Counted from the first letter of the stretch, positions 7,808-15,838 are shown. The stretch: DNA of 64,000 bases from Lewinella sp. W8 (GCF_004375085.3 NZ_SNAQ03000009.1:1-64000); one strand, 5' to 3'. Notes: generated from the sequence alone by a model not told the origin. A program made the numbers and translations.

Positions 7808-8203
7808 TTAGTGAATAATGTTGGGGGGAATGAGTCGGTTAGCCAGGTCCTTCATGGCCAGGTAACCCTCTGGCTTCGTTTCATAGGTCACGCCAGGGAA
7901 GCTTTTCGCGTGATTAATGTCTTTCGATAATTGAGAGGAAGACAGGACCGTGATGGGGGGCAAGTGGGTGAAACGGCCTTCCTTCTTCAAGCGTTCCAGA
8001 ATCTCTAGTCCGGTAATCTTTGGCATCTTGATGTCTAAAAAAATCATGTCCGCTGGGGCCAGTGTCTCGTGCCGTAGAAAGTGCAAGCCTTCTTCCGCAT
8101 CGCTGATCCACTGAAAGGACAACGGCCATCCATTACGCATTATGATGCGCTCCATCATGGCGGCGTCATCTGCACTGTCATCGATGAGGATAAGTCTTTG
8201 CAT
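7808..8203 (-). CDS. Single-domain response regulator (Rcp1-like)
   Basis: A 131-residue stand-alone receiver with Asp8-Asp9, phospho-acceptor Asp57 (MIFLDIKMP), SSS switch region and Lys in ETKPEGY. The insertion before the last helix and the pairing with a phytochrome kinase match Rcp1-type regulators, the usual phosphorylation partners of bacteriophytochromes. It follows the kinase by 44 bases on the same strand. Confidence 0.88.
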   Translation of the reverse strand: MQRLILIDDSADDAAMMERIIMRNGWPLSFQWISDAEEGLHFLRHETLAPADMIFLDIKMPKITGLEILERLKKEGRFTHLPPITVLSSSQLSKDINHAKSFPGVTYETKPEGYLAMKDLANRLIPPNIIH

Positions 8204-8247
8204 ATTAAGGAAGACATTGACCGCACGGTCAACGTTGGATTTTTACT

Positions 8248-10506
8248 TTAGTTTAATGGTTTGGGCTCCGTATTATTTCCGTCTATCGCCGGAAAGGAGA
8301 GGATAAACCTAGTGCCTACCCCCAGTTCACTGCTGACCTCAATGGTTCCCTGGTGCTTGTCCACAATTCTTTTCACGATGGCCAGGCCGACGCCGGTTCC
8401 CTCATAGGCATCATCCGAAACCAGGCGGCTGAAAACCGCAAAAATGCGTTCGGCGTATTTCATGTTGAACCCAATTCCGTTGTCCTCGATGATGAGCACC
8501 AGGCGATCTCCTTCTAACAAAGACTGTACTCTGATCCAGGACGACACCTCCTTTCTCGCGTACTTTATAGAATTGGAAATCAGGTTAAGGAATACCTGCC
8601 GGATTTGATGATAATCGCCCCGTAGCACGGGATGGTCCAGTTGCACCTCAAGTGCAACCTCCGTTTTGTCCCCCTCCAGGTCTTTCCACAGGTCACTGAT
8701 GATTCCCTCCAGTTCCACCTCGTCGGCGACCAGTTCCGATTGGCCCAACTGGGAAAACGCCAGAATGTCATTGATGAATCCATTCATCTTCCCGATGTTA
8801 TTGATGATGGTCGTGAGGGCGTACTGTCCGTAATCATCCAGACTATTGAGGTAGTCTTCCTGAAGGATTTCCGCAAATCCCTTAATGCTTCGCAGGGGTG
8901 CCCGGAGGTCGTGACTTACGGTATAGCTAAAGCTTTCCAGTTCGTCGTAAGCTGACACCAGGTTGTCGTTAAGCTCCCGGATCTCCTGATACTTTTGCAA
9001 AATGACTTCTTTAATGTCATTCCTAAGCGCCAGGCCACTATCAATGTAGTGCTGTTCCCATTCTTCCGACAGCCCCCGTTGCTCTTCCGTCCACCGGGCG
9101 AACGACAGCTCAGGATGGAGCCGTACCGCTCCGTCTTCAATAATTTTTCGCTGCTGCGGACTTCCGCCCCAGGTCACGGTCGTCAACTTTTCCGGCCGTA
9201 CCCAGATGATGTATTCCGGGGGTTTGCGGCCGATTCTGATGGCCAGAATACCACTTACCACGTCTGCCTGATCCGCAATCTCGGGAAGCTCTTGCGAAAG
9301 CGCGTTCGTGTGATAAACGTTCTCCTGCTTTTCCTCAAGAAATGCCTCAATCGCCAGGATGGTCTCCTGGGATGGTGCACTTCCCAGGGTGGTGATTTCC
9401 TCCCCTAATTTCATCACCACGCCCTCTGCCCGGATGAGGTCCAACAACGTCAGTGACTTATCGAACAGCGCAGTTTTCAAATCCAGCGAAGCGTTCATCT
9501 GGTCCATCAGCTTACTGCGCACCAGGTTGGTGGACAGGATTTCACCACGCATCTTACTGCCCTGGTGCATGGCAATGTGTCCGGAAATTACGCGCCCCAG
9601 AAAACCAATGGTCATCCGTAGCCGGTAGTCCACCAGTTTCCTTGTCCGGTGATGGCACGCCAGCAGACCCCATAATCGCCCCTCCACAATAATGGCAATA
9701 CTCATACTCGCCCCCACGCCCATCGTCCGCAGGTACTCCAGGTGAATCGGGGACACCCCCCGGTTGGCCGCCGGAGATAGATTAACGGGTGCGTCATCGA
9801 TAAAAACGATGAAGGATTCCGCCGAGGCATCCGTGGACACAATATGCCGCAACTGCTGTTCTAAATACAGCTTCCTGGCTTGCTCCGGAATGTCGGTGTG
9901 GGGGTACCGCAGGTTGAGGTAGGGAGGCATTCCGGGTTCCTTATCCTCCGCAATAACCTCCCCGTTATATTCATCATCGAACCGGTATAGCATTACCCGG
10001 TCGTAACCCGTAACCTGCTTTACCTCCTTTACGGTAGATCGAAAAACCTCTTCCCCAGACTGCCCCGCCTGAATTTTCCGCAGGGCGTGATCGATTCCCG
10101 TCAGGTGTCTGGCGTGTTGGAAAGACTCGTCCCGCTCCTCGAATTCCAGGATCAAGTGTTCTCCCGTTGGGTGCAGGAGCACATTCTCCCGCATTACTCC
10201 AGAGGGCCGCAGGGCCGCATACATGATGGGGTTTACGTTGTCGTAGGCATTGTTCCGAACGGCTGCCTGGACCTGGGAAAAAAGCTCCTCGTTCAGCACC
10301 TCACCGAGGGGAAGACCAAGTAGATCATTTGCGGCTTTACCAAATCGGTCCCGGGCGTTTTCGGAAGCACCAATCACCCGAAGCTTATCTACCTCGGCAA
10401 CTAAAACAATGGCGTGGGACTGGCAGGACCTGATGAACCTCAGGGGTTCAGCGTCGCAGTTGGTCAGGTCGTACGTCTCAACGTATCGCCGGCTATCGGT
10501 TTTCAT
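8248..10506 (-). CDS. bphP: Bacteriophytochrome sensor histidine kinase
   Basis: A 752-residue photoreceptor kinase with PAS (1-125), GAF (135-315), PHY (330-510) and HisKA/HATPase (515-745) domains. Cys17 in LTNCDAEP is the biliverdin-attaching cysteine position of true bacteriophytochromes. GAF residues His255 (SPIHLEYL) and His286 (LLACHH) are kept. Asp205 is kept but its motif reads PHTDIP rather than the usual PASDIP. In the PHY tongue WGG (446-448) is present, but the PRxSF motif is PELSF, with Glu466 where the salt-bridging Arg is expected (codon at 9109-9111). The phospho-acceptor is His532 in VSHDLRAP; N and G boxes (NLISNSIKY, GTGVGLAIV) are intact. First gene of a cluster with two receivers and heme oxygenase. 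Confidence 0.95.
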   Translation of the reverse strand: MKTDSRRYVETYDLTNCDAEPLRFIRSCQSHAIVLVAEVDKLRVIGASENARDRFGKAANDLLGLPLGEVLNEELFSQVQAAVRNNAYDNVNPIMYAALRPSGVMRENVLLHPTGEHLILEFEERDESFQHARHLTGIDHALRKIQAGQSGEEVFRSTVKEVKQVTGYDRVMLYRFDDEYNGEVIAEDKEPGMPPYLNLRYPHTDIPEQARKLYLEQQLRHIVSTDASAESFIVFIDDAPVNLSPAANRGVSPIHLEYLRTMGVGASMSIAIIVEGRLWGLLACHHRTRKLVDYRLRMTIGFLGRVISGHIAMHQGSKMRGEILSTNLVRSKLMDQMNASLDLKTALFDKSLTLLDLIRAEGVVMKLGEEITTLGSAPSQETILAIEAFLEEKQENVYHTNALSQELPEIADQADVVSGILAIRIGRKPPEYIIWVRPEKLTTVTWGGSPQQRKIIEDGAVRLHPELSFARWTEEQRGLSEEWEQHYIDSGLALRNDIKEVILQKYQEIRELNDNLVSAYDELESFSYTVSHDLRAPLRSIKGFAEILQEDYLNSLDDYGQYALTTIINNIGKMNGFINDILAFSQLGQSELVADEVELEGIISDLWKDLEGDKTEVALEVQLDHPVLRGDYHQIRQVFLNLISNSIKYARKEVSSWIRVQSLLEGDRLVLIIEDNGIGFNMKYAERIFAVFSRLVSDDAYEGTGVGLAIVKRIVDKHQGTIEVSSELGVGTRFILSFPAIDGNNTEPKPLN

Positions 10507-10646
10507 AATTTCACCACTCTTCGGGCGAACTTACTTTAATGCCCGGCCGCCATAGATAAGGCAATTCTCCCTACTAAGGAAGCCTTTTGGGGGATAACAA
10601 AATGCTTGCGCCTCCATCGAACTTTCTCTCACGGTATTGTCCAGCC

Positions 10647-11357
10647 TTATTGGTAAACCTGTCCCGTCAACTCTTCAAAGACCCGGGCCATTCCCCGACT
10701 ACCAACCATCTCCACCACCCTGATTTCCCGGCGTTGCTTGAGTTCGTAACTGATGGTGGGGTTCGGATCCACGTAGTACACCGGGCAGTCATGGGGCGCC
10801 AGCCCCACCAGGCCGGCGGCGGGATACACCTGCATGGAGGTGCCGATGATGATGATCACGTCCGCAGCCGCAACCAGCTGGGCCGCCCGGTCAATCATCG
10901 GCACCGCCTCGCCGAACCAAACGATGTGCGGACGAAGTTGCCGGCCGCCATCGTCCGTGTCTCCGAGGCGGATGTCTCCCGTCCAGTCCAGCACGGGGTG
11001 TTCCCGCCCCACGGGGCGGGCCTTGAGCAACTCCCCGTGCAGGTGAACAACCTGGGTACTTCCCGCCCGTTCGTGCAGATCATCAATGTTCTGGGTCACC
11101 ACCGAAACCCGGTAGTGGTCTTCCAACTGCGCGATGATGCGATGACCCTCGTTCGGTCCGACCTCGTGCAATTGGGCCCGCCGCTGATTGTAAAAATCAA
11201 GGACCAACTCCGGATCGCGGGCGAACCCCTCCGGGGAAGCCACGTCCTCTACGCGATGATTCTCCCACAGGCCATTACTGTCCCGAAAAGTTTTAATTCC
11301 CGATTCGGCACTGACGCCGGCGCCGGAAAGGACTACCAGATGTTGCATCGTAGGCAT
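10647..11357 (-). CDS. Sirtuin-type NAD-dependent protein deacylase
   Basis: A 236-residue Sir2 protein with GAGVSAESGIKTFRD (residues 12-26), TQNIDDLHERAGS, catalytic His107 (VHLHGEL) and QLRPHIVWFGE. Tyr56 and Arg59 (FYNQRR) match the Y-x-x-R pair of SIRT5/CobB-type enzymes that accept succinyl and other acidic acyl groups. The zinc-binding CxxC pairs are missing: no cysteine occurs in the region between His107 and LRPH. Its ATG overlaps the stop of the enoyl-CoA hydratase gene (TAATG), so the two are translationally coupled, fitting a link between acyl-CoA metabolism and removal of acyl marks. Confidence 0.9.
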   Translation of the reverse strand: MPTMQHLVVLSGAGVSAESGIKTFRDSNGLWENHRVEDVASPEGFARDPELVLDFYNQRRAQLHEVGPNEGHRIIAQLEDHYRVSVVTQNIDDLHERAGSTQVVHLHGELLKARPVGREHPVLDWTGDIRLGDTDDGGRQLRPHIVWFGEAVPMIDRAAQLVAAADVIIIIGTSMQVYPAAGLVGLAPHDCPVYYVDPNPTISYELKQRREIRVVEMVGSRGMARVFEELTGQVYQ

Positions 11358-12118
11358 TACTTCTTTTTGAATTTGCTCAGGGCCTGCTTGGCCGGATCAG
11401 TGAGTACCAATCTGCCGGAGACGCCCGCCCGTTCTTCCAGCAAGGCCGGCCAGTGATCCGTCCCCGCCCAGAGCGTTTGCTTAAGTTCACTGGCCGCTTC
11501 CAGGCTGTAAGTGGCCAATCGTTTTGCCAACGCTTCGGCCGCCGCCAATAGTTCCTCCTGAGTGGCAAACACCCGCTGGAACAACCCCTTGCCGTGCGCC
11601 CACTGAGCATCGTGCCATTCGGTGTCCAGGCTGAGTTCCGTCGCCGCCGCAACCCCCATTTTCCGCACCAGGGCCGGAAGAATCACGAACGGTCCGATCG
11701 CAATGGCCAATTCACTCAGCTTGATCGAGGCCGCTTCGGTCGCCATACAGTAATCTGCGGCCGAAGCAATCCCTACTCCCCCACCGATGGCCTTGCCCTG
11801 AACGGCCACCACGATGGGCTTCGGGCAGCGCCGCATCGCCAGGATGAGCTCCGCAAAGCCCATAAAGAAAGCCTTCCCGGTAGTCAGGTCATCAATGGCC
11901 AACAGTTCGTCAAGGTTTGCCCCCGCACAAAAGGTGCGGTCACCGCCACTCCGCAGAAGAATGCTCCTGGTGGCGGGGTCTGCTCCCGCCTCGTCCAGTG
12001 CGGCTACGGTGGCCTTCAGCTGTCCGGACGGCATACTGTTGTGGGCCGGGTGGCTAAAGATGATCGTCCTCACCCCTTCCGGGCTCAAGTCACTGGTAAG
12101 TGATCCTTGGGTTGACAT
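11357..12118 (-). CDS. Enoyl-CoA hydratase/isomerase family protein
   Basis: A 253-residue crotonase-fold protein. The first oxyanion-hole segment FCAGANLDEL and the second KAIGGGVGIASAADYCMA are both present, with LSELAIAIGPF following. The overall pattern resembles methylglutaconyl-CoA hydratases and related short-chain enoyl-CoA hydratases of amino-acid or fatty-acid breakdown; the exact substrate cannot be fixed. Translationally coupled with the downstream sirtuin gene (TAATG overlap). Confidence 0.85.
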   Translation of the reverse strand: MSTQGSLTSDLSPEGVRTIIFSHPAHNSMPSGQLKATVAALDEAGADPATRSILLRSGGDRTFCAGANLDELLAIDDLTTGKAFFMGFAELILAMRRCPKPIVVAVQGKAIGGGVGIASAADYCMATEAASIKLSELAIAIGPFVILPALVRKMGVAAATELSLDTEWHDAQWAHGKGLFQRVFATQEELLAAAEALAKRLATYSLEAASELKQTLWAGTDHWPALLEERAGVSGRLVLTDPAKQALSKFKKK

Positions 12119-12307
12119 TTGGTTGCTTATTTGGTCAGGGGGTAATATAGTAGTCGTTGGCCGGACGTAGGAGGGAAATTACCCCGATGATATACCTCTG
12201 AAAATATTTGCGGCAACGCTCCCCCGGCGGGATAAGTGAATTTTCTAATGTCTGATCGTGGGGCCCACGAACCGGCTCGGCCCTACCGAAGCACAATTGG
12301 TGTCCCG

Positions 12308-12409
12308 ATGCCCGGTGGCGATAAGGAAAATAAAGTCATGTTTTTGATCGTACTTACCTTAGTGCTGGTTTGGACCTTGGCCAGTTTACTGTATTTTGTC
12401 CAGCGGTAA
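12308..12409 (+). CDS. Small single-pass membrane protein (33 aa)
   Basis: An ATG at 12308 opens a 33-codon frame ending TAA at 12407. The peptide starts with a charged stretch (MPGGDKENKV), then about 20 hydrophobic residues (MFLIVLTLVLVWTLASLLYF) and a basic end (VQR), the layout of a small inner-membrane protein. An alternative start is the internal ATG at 12338. It sits alone between the divergent hydratase gene and the rlpA-like gene. Coding status rests on composition only; the rest of the 12119-12475 gap shows nothing else clear. Confidence 0.5.
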   Translation: MPGGDKENKVMFLIVLTLVLVWTLASLLYFVQR

Positions 12410-12475
12410 GGTGGCATCATCGAGTCTAAACGCGCCTTTCTCGCCAGCAATCCCAAATTTCAACTACGATACCTA

Positions 12476-13750
12476 ATGAAGTTACGTTATTCACTTATCC
12501 TATTGGCCACCCTGGTCATGGTCTCCCTCCATCTGGAGGCCCAGCGCACCGAGGGTATGGCAAGCTTTTACGCTGATCGCTTCGATGGCCTGTTAACCAG
12601 TACCGGCGAGACCTTTCGCCAGAAAGAATTTATGGCTGCCTCCCGGGAATACGACTACGGGACCATCCTGGAGGTAACGAACGTAGCTAATGGAAAAACC
12701 GTGGAAGTCCGCGTTAATGACTGTGGCCCCCACGCCAAAGATCGCATCATCGATCTGAGTCGGGCCGCCGCCGAGCGACTTGGTTTCATCAGGGAAGGAG
12801 AGGCCAAGGTCAAACTGCGGGTAATCGTCCCGAGTGAAGCGGGGCCGACCTGCGCCCGGGGTGCCTGGTCCAGGAAACTGAAGGCCGAAGGTAAGAAACC
12901 CAAAGCCCCACCGATAGCCCCACCACTGAACCAGGGGGCTTCCGCAGCGGCCTCCGTCATCCCTACCGACGGACCGGTGTTAATGGAAGGGCTCGCCAGC
13001 TATTATGCGGACCGGTACAACGGCCGGCCCACCAGCACCGGAGAAACCTACAACAAAAATGCCCTTACGGCGGCCAGTAAGTCTTTCCCTTACGGTACAA
13101 TCCTGGAAGTTACCAACACGGTAAACGGCCGGAAAGTCCAGGTGAGGGTCAACGACTGTGGTCCCTCCTCTGACGCCCGCATCATCGACCTGAGCCGGGC
13201 GGCCTCCGACCTGATCGACCTGACCAAAGCGGGCGTATCCATGGTTAAGTTACGGGTAGTGACGATGGGCAATGACGGCCCAACCTGCAACCGCTCCGCC
13301 TGGATCAAACAACTTCGCGCCAAGAGCCCCGAGCCCGCCAAAGAGGAGGAAGAAACCATTGCGCTTCCGATCGGTAACCCCGGGGTGGCACCACCCCCAC
13401 CGACCGTTCCTCCGGTTACCGCTACCCTCTCCCCCGACCCCACTCCGGAGGCCGCCCCCGAAGAAGCCCCCGCTACCTACGGCGGCACGCCCGAAATCCC
13501 CGAACAGGAATTCGACGACACGGACATCCTGTTCGGTGTTCAGGTAGCGGCCTTCAGTAAAGCCGTGAATGCCGAAAAGCTAAAGGATGAACTAAAGGAA
13601 AAGGGATTCGTACACGTCTGGTCCGCCAAAGTGGGCAACATCTACCGCGTCTTTACCGGTAAGTTCTACTTTCAGAATCAGGCGGAAGACTACAAACAGA
13701 AAGTTAGGGATGCGGGCTACGGCGGCGCTACCGCCCGACGTATTCAGTAA
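12476..13750 (+). CDS. RlpA-like protein with two double-psi beta-barrels and SPOR domain
   Basis: A 424-residue exported protein (signal peptide 1-22, ending LEAQ). Two homologous RlpA-like double-psi beta-barrel domains follow, at about 25-125 and 162-275, each with ASxYADRxxG, STGET, YGTILEVTN, VRVNDCGP and RIIDLSRAA. A Pro/Glu-rich linker (275-345) leads to a C-terminal SPOR domain (about 348-424), which in other proteins binds denuded septal peptidoglycan. RlpA proteins are lytic transglycosylases or cell-wall binders acting at division; duplication of the catalytic domain is unusual. Each domain keeps an Asp in the NDCGP loop; the cysteine pair there (one more near the domain end, GPTC) could form a disulfide. 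Confidence 0.9.
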   Translation: MKLRYSLILLATLVMVSLHLEAQRTEGMASFYADRFDGLLTSTGETFRQKEFMAASREYDYGTILEVTNVANGKTVEVRVNDCGPHAKDRIIDLSRAAAERLGFIREGEAKVKLRVIVPSEAGPTCARGAWSRKLKAEGKKPKAPPIAPPLNQGASAAASVIPTDGPVLMEGLASYYADRYNGRPTSTGETYNKNALTAASKSFPYGTILEVTNTVNGRKVQVRVNDCGPSSDARIIDLSRAASDLIDLTKAGVSMVKLRVVTMGNDGPTCNRSAWIKQLRAKSPEPAKEEEETIALPIGNPGVAPPPPTVPPVTATLSPDPTPEAAPEEAPATYGGTPEIPEQEFDDTDILFGVQVAAFSKAVNAEKLKDELKEKGFVHVWSAKVGNIYRVFTGKFYFQNQAEDYKQKVRDAGYGGATARRIQ

Positions 13751-13829
13751 TACCTCCCGATTCCCGGTGCAGGGGTGCCCTGATGCTTCGACAGTGCTCT
13801 ACCTCACCTTCACTTGAAACATAATTTTA

Positions 13830-13858
13830 CCAGGGCCAACCGCAGCGGTTGGCCCTGG
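13830..13858. terminator. Perfect hairpin between convergent genes
   Basis: CCAGGGCCAACCG and CGGTTGGCCCTGG form a perfect 13-bp stem with a CAG loop, 80 bases after the rlpA-like stop and just after the stop of the small minus-strand gene. T-runs are weak on both sides, so it may be a bidirectional terminator or an mRNA-stabilising hairpin. Confidence 0.6.
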
Positions 13859-13863
13859 CTCGT

Positions 13864-13953
13864 TTAGGCGGGGAGTAGGGAGAGCAGGAGCGCCGGAGCT
13901 ACCAGCAGCAGGATCAATACAATCAGTCTTAATGCTTTATCTACGGTAGTCAT
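13864..13953 (-). CDS. Small hydrophobic membrane peptide (29 aa)
   Basis: On the minus strand an ATG (plus 13951-13953) opens 29 codons ending TAA at 13864. The peptide is MTTVDKALRL followed by an unbroken hydrophobic stretch rich in Leu, Ile, Val and Ala to the end. It resembles many single-helix micropeptides of bacterial membranes. It ends next to the 13830-13858 hairpin. No family is recognised; the evidence is the start, the helix and the adjoining terminator. Confidence 0.45.
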   Translation of the reverse strand: MTTVDKALRLIVLILLLVAPALLLSLLPA

Positions 13954-14034
13954 GCCTCTACTGACGCAAAAGCTTGCCCTCGCGTTACGTAGCCTCCCGT
14001 ACTTTAATGATCCGATAACGCTGATGGCGGATAC

Positions 14035-15087
14035 TTAACGCTTCTTAACGCTAGCGGTCTTCCAGTAGTCAATCACCACGTCAAGGGCGGGCACTTCCGG
14101 CTGATGAAGCATCGCCGCCCACCCTTTTTCTTGCGCTCTGCGGGCCAGGTACTCCTGCTCGGTCTGCCCGGGAGTAGGGATCAGGATCATGGGTTTCCCC
14201 ACCGCCATCAGGTCCATCATCGTGCTGTAGCCGGAACGGCAGACGACCAGGTCTGCTGCCACCAACAATGACCGCAGGCTTTCCGCGTCCGCAAACTGAT
14301 GGATGATCCAATTCGTGGGAAACGCTTTGGCTGGCCCCTGCACTGCGGGAAGCCCCCGGACGAGCGTAACCGCATGGTCGGTCCCGTGCAGCGCGGCCAC
14401 GAGGGCTTCTTCCAGGCGGTTACGCATGGGTTCCGGCCCGGAAAGTAGCAGCAACAGCTTCAGGTGTTTTTTTTGGGGGCTGCGCCCGGGATGCAAAAAG
14501 TTTGGGTACGGCAAAGTAGCCCGCCCCAGCCGGCTCAACTGGCCGACGTAGACTACCTCCATGTAACCCTCCGGAGCGGAAAGTTTACCGGAGAGACGGT
14601 CTTCTCCATCGTCGTCCGGCACCCAAAAAAACTGGTAATGCCGCCGCAGGAACCGTCGGTAGGCCCAGCCCACCCACCCGAGCGGAACGATGGGGTGCAG
14701 CTGATGGCTCAGCCAGACGTTAGGGATGCCGGGATCATAACACCCGAAGCGATTGTCGGAAATAATGCGGTCAATCCGGTGACGGAGCACGAGTTCCTTG
14801 ACCATGCTCCGTTCCCGCAGCGCCACCCGGAGCCAGCGGGGTGCCTGCCAGAGAACGTTGCCGATCATGGAGGTGGACGGGTAGCGAACAGCGTAGGCCG
14901 GCAACGCAAAGATGGTAGCTTCGGGCCGCTCCCGCCGGAGGAAGTCGAGGGCCGCTCCGGCCGAAGCCCAAAGGACAACTTCTCCCGCCTCCTCCAGCCG
15001 TTGCGCCAGGGCCAGACTGCGACTGGCGTGGCCCAGTCCCCAGTCGAGGACACAGATCAGATTACGGCGTTGGGGGGAGTACTTCAT
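14035..15087 (-). CDS. MurG-like (GT28-fold) glycosyltransferase
   Basis: About 350 residues from the ATG at 15085-15087 (reading MKYSPQRRN); the longer frame runs back through a non-coding leader. The N-terminal Rossmann half begins ICVLDWGLGHASRSLALAQRL, with the glycine-rich GLGHASR loop of GT-B enzymes such as MurG. The C-terminal half has a nucleotide-sugar site region, VCRSGYSTMMDLMAVGKPMILIPTPGQTEQEYLA, as in UDP-sugar transferases of this fold. Acceptor and donor are not known. No membrane helix, so probably peripheral on the cytoplasmic side. Confidence 0.8.
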   Translation of the reverse strand: MKYSPQRRNLICVLDWGLGHASRSLALAQRLEEAGEVVLWASAGAALDFLRRERPEATIFALPAYAVRYPSTSMIGNVLWQAPRWLRVALRERSMVKELVLRHRIDRIISDNRFGCYDPGIPNVWLSHQLHPIVPLGWVGWAYRRFLRRHYQFFWVPDDDGEDRLSGKLSAPEGYMEVVYVGQLSRLGRATLPYPNFLHPGRSPQKKHLKLLLLLSGPEPMRNRLEEALVAALHGTDHAVTLVRGLPAVQGPAKAFPTNWIIHQFADAESLRSLLVAADLVVCRSGYSTMMDLMAVGKPMILIPTPGQTEQEYLARRAQEKGWAAMLHQPEVPALDVVIDYWKTASVKKR

Positions 15088-15198
15088 TATTGCGGTGGCA
15101 GCAAAATAGGGCCAGACGCGACAATATACCCTCCGTGGACTGACCAACAACCAGCGACGAGTGCTTACATTTATCCCTCACCCACCAAATACTACGCG

Positions 15199-15291
15199 AT
15201 GAAGACCAAGTTCCTTTACCTGGTGATTGCCCTTTGCTGCCTTTTCCTGGCCGGTTGCCGGGCCGGTGGCTGCGGGTGCCCGATGTACTAG
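15199..15291 (+). CDS. Tiny cysteine-rich lipoprotein (30 aa)
   Basis: ATG at 15199, TAG at 15289. The 30-residue product has a Lys-containing n-region, a hydrophobic core, and a lipobox LAGC at residues 17-20, leaving a mature peptide of 11 residues: CRAGGCGCPMY. Three cysteines in so short a mature chain suggest metal or heme binding or disulfide formation. It is divergent from the glycosyltransferase and is followed by the 55-bp repeat array. Function unknown; the precise lipobox makes coding likely. Confidence 0.65.
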   Translation: MKTKFLYLVIALCCLFLAGCRAGGCGCPMY

Positions 15292-15370
15292 TTGCTGGTT
15301 GCGGGTTCTTGGGAGAAGCTAGGTCGTCCGCCGAAACGCGAGGTACGAGCTGGTTCGTCGGCCGACCAGA

Positions 15371-15670
15371 TATGTAGAAGTACGACAGGGTCGCTCGTTG
15401 CCGGAAGCTCCATCCTTGACGTAGATATGTAGAAGTACGACAGGGTCGCTCGTTGCCGGAAGCTCCATCCTTGACGTAGATATGTAGAAGTACGACAGGG
15501 TCGCTCGTTGCCGGAAGCTCCATCCTTGACGTAAATATGTAGAAGTACGACAGGGTCGCTCGTTGCCGGAAGTTCCATCGATGATGTAAATATGTAGAAG
15601 TACGACTAGATGGCTCGTTGCCGGAAGCTCCATCCTTGACGTAGATATGTAGAAGTACGACAGGATGGCT
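15371..15670. repeat. 55-bp tandem repeat, five and a half units
   Basis: Units start at 15371, 15426, 15481, 15536, 15591 and 15646 (partial), each opening TATGTAGAAGTACGAC. Copies 1-4 are nearly identical; copy 5 and the flanks vary (GTCGCT versus TAGATGGCT). All three minus-strand frames are open through the unit, so frames appear to cross it, but nothing marks it as coding. There are no variable spacers, so it is not CRISPR. The rest of 15671-15830 shows nothing recognisable before the aconitase promoter box. Confidence 0.9.
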
Positions 15671-15830
15671 ATTTGAGCGGGCCACTGGAGACCTGTATTG
15701 CCGAATGGGCGGACAAAACACCGCGAAACGAACACGCCAGCACCCTGTTGAAATCTGGCAGAAAATTTCTTCTCCGATCCCTCGTCCCCTCCGGCCCCCG
15801 GAGACGCTAGCTTTAATGGGGGAATCTCGT

Positions 15831-15838
15831 TACATTTG
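15831..15838 (+). promoter_or_regulatory. -7 box upstream of aconitase
   Basis: TACATTTG fits TAnnTTTG exactly. If it is the promoter, the aconitase mRNA has a leader of about 155 bases (15845-16002) whose role is unknown. No matching -33 TTG is seen at 19-21 bases. Confidence 0.45.

Noticed and set aside
15371-15670. CRISPR array
   Set aside because: Repeats are contiguous with no variable spacers and no cas genes are present.
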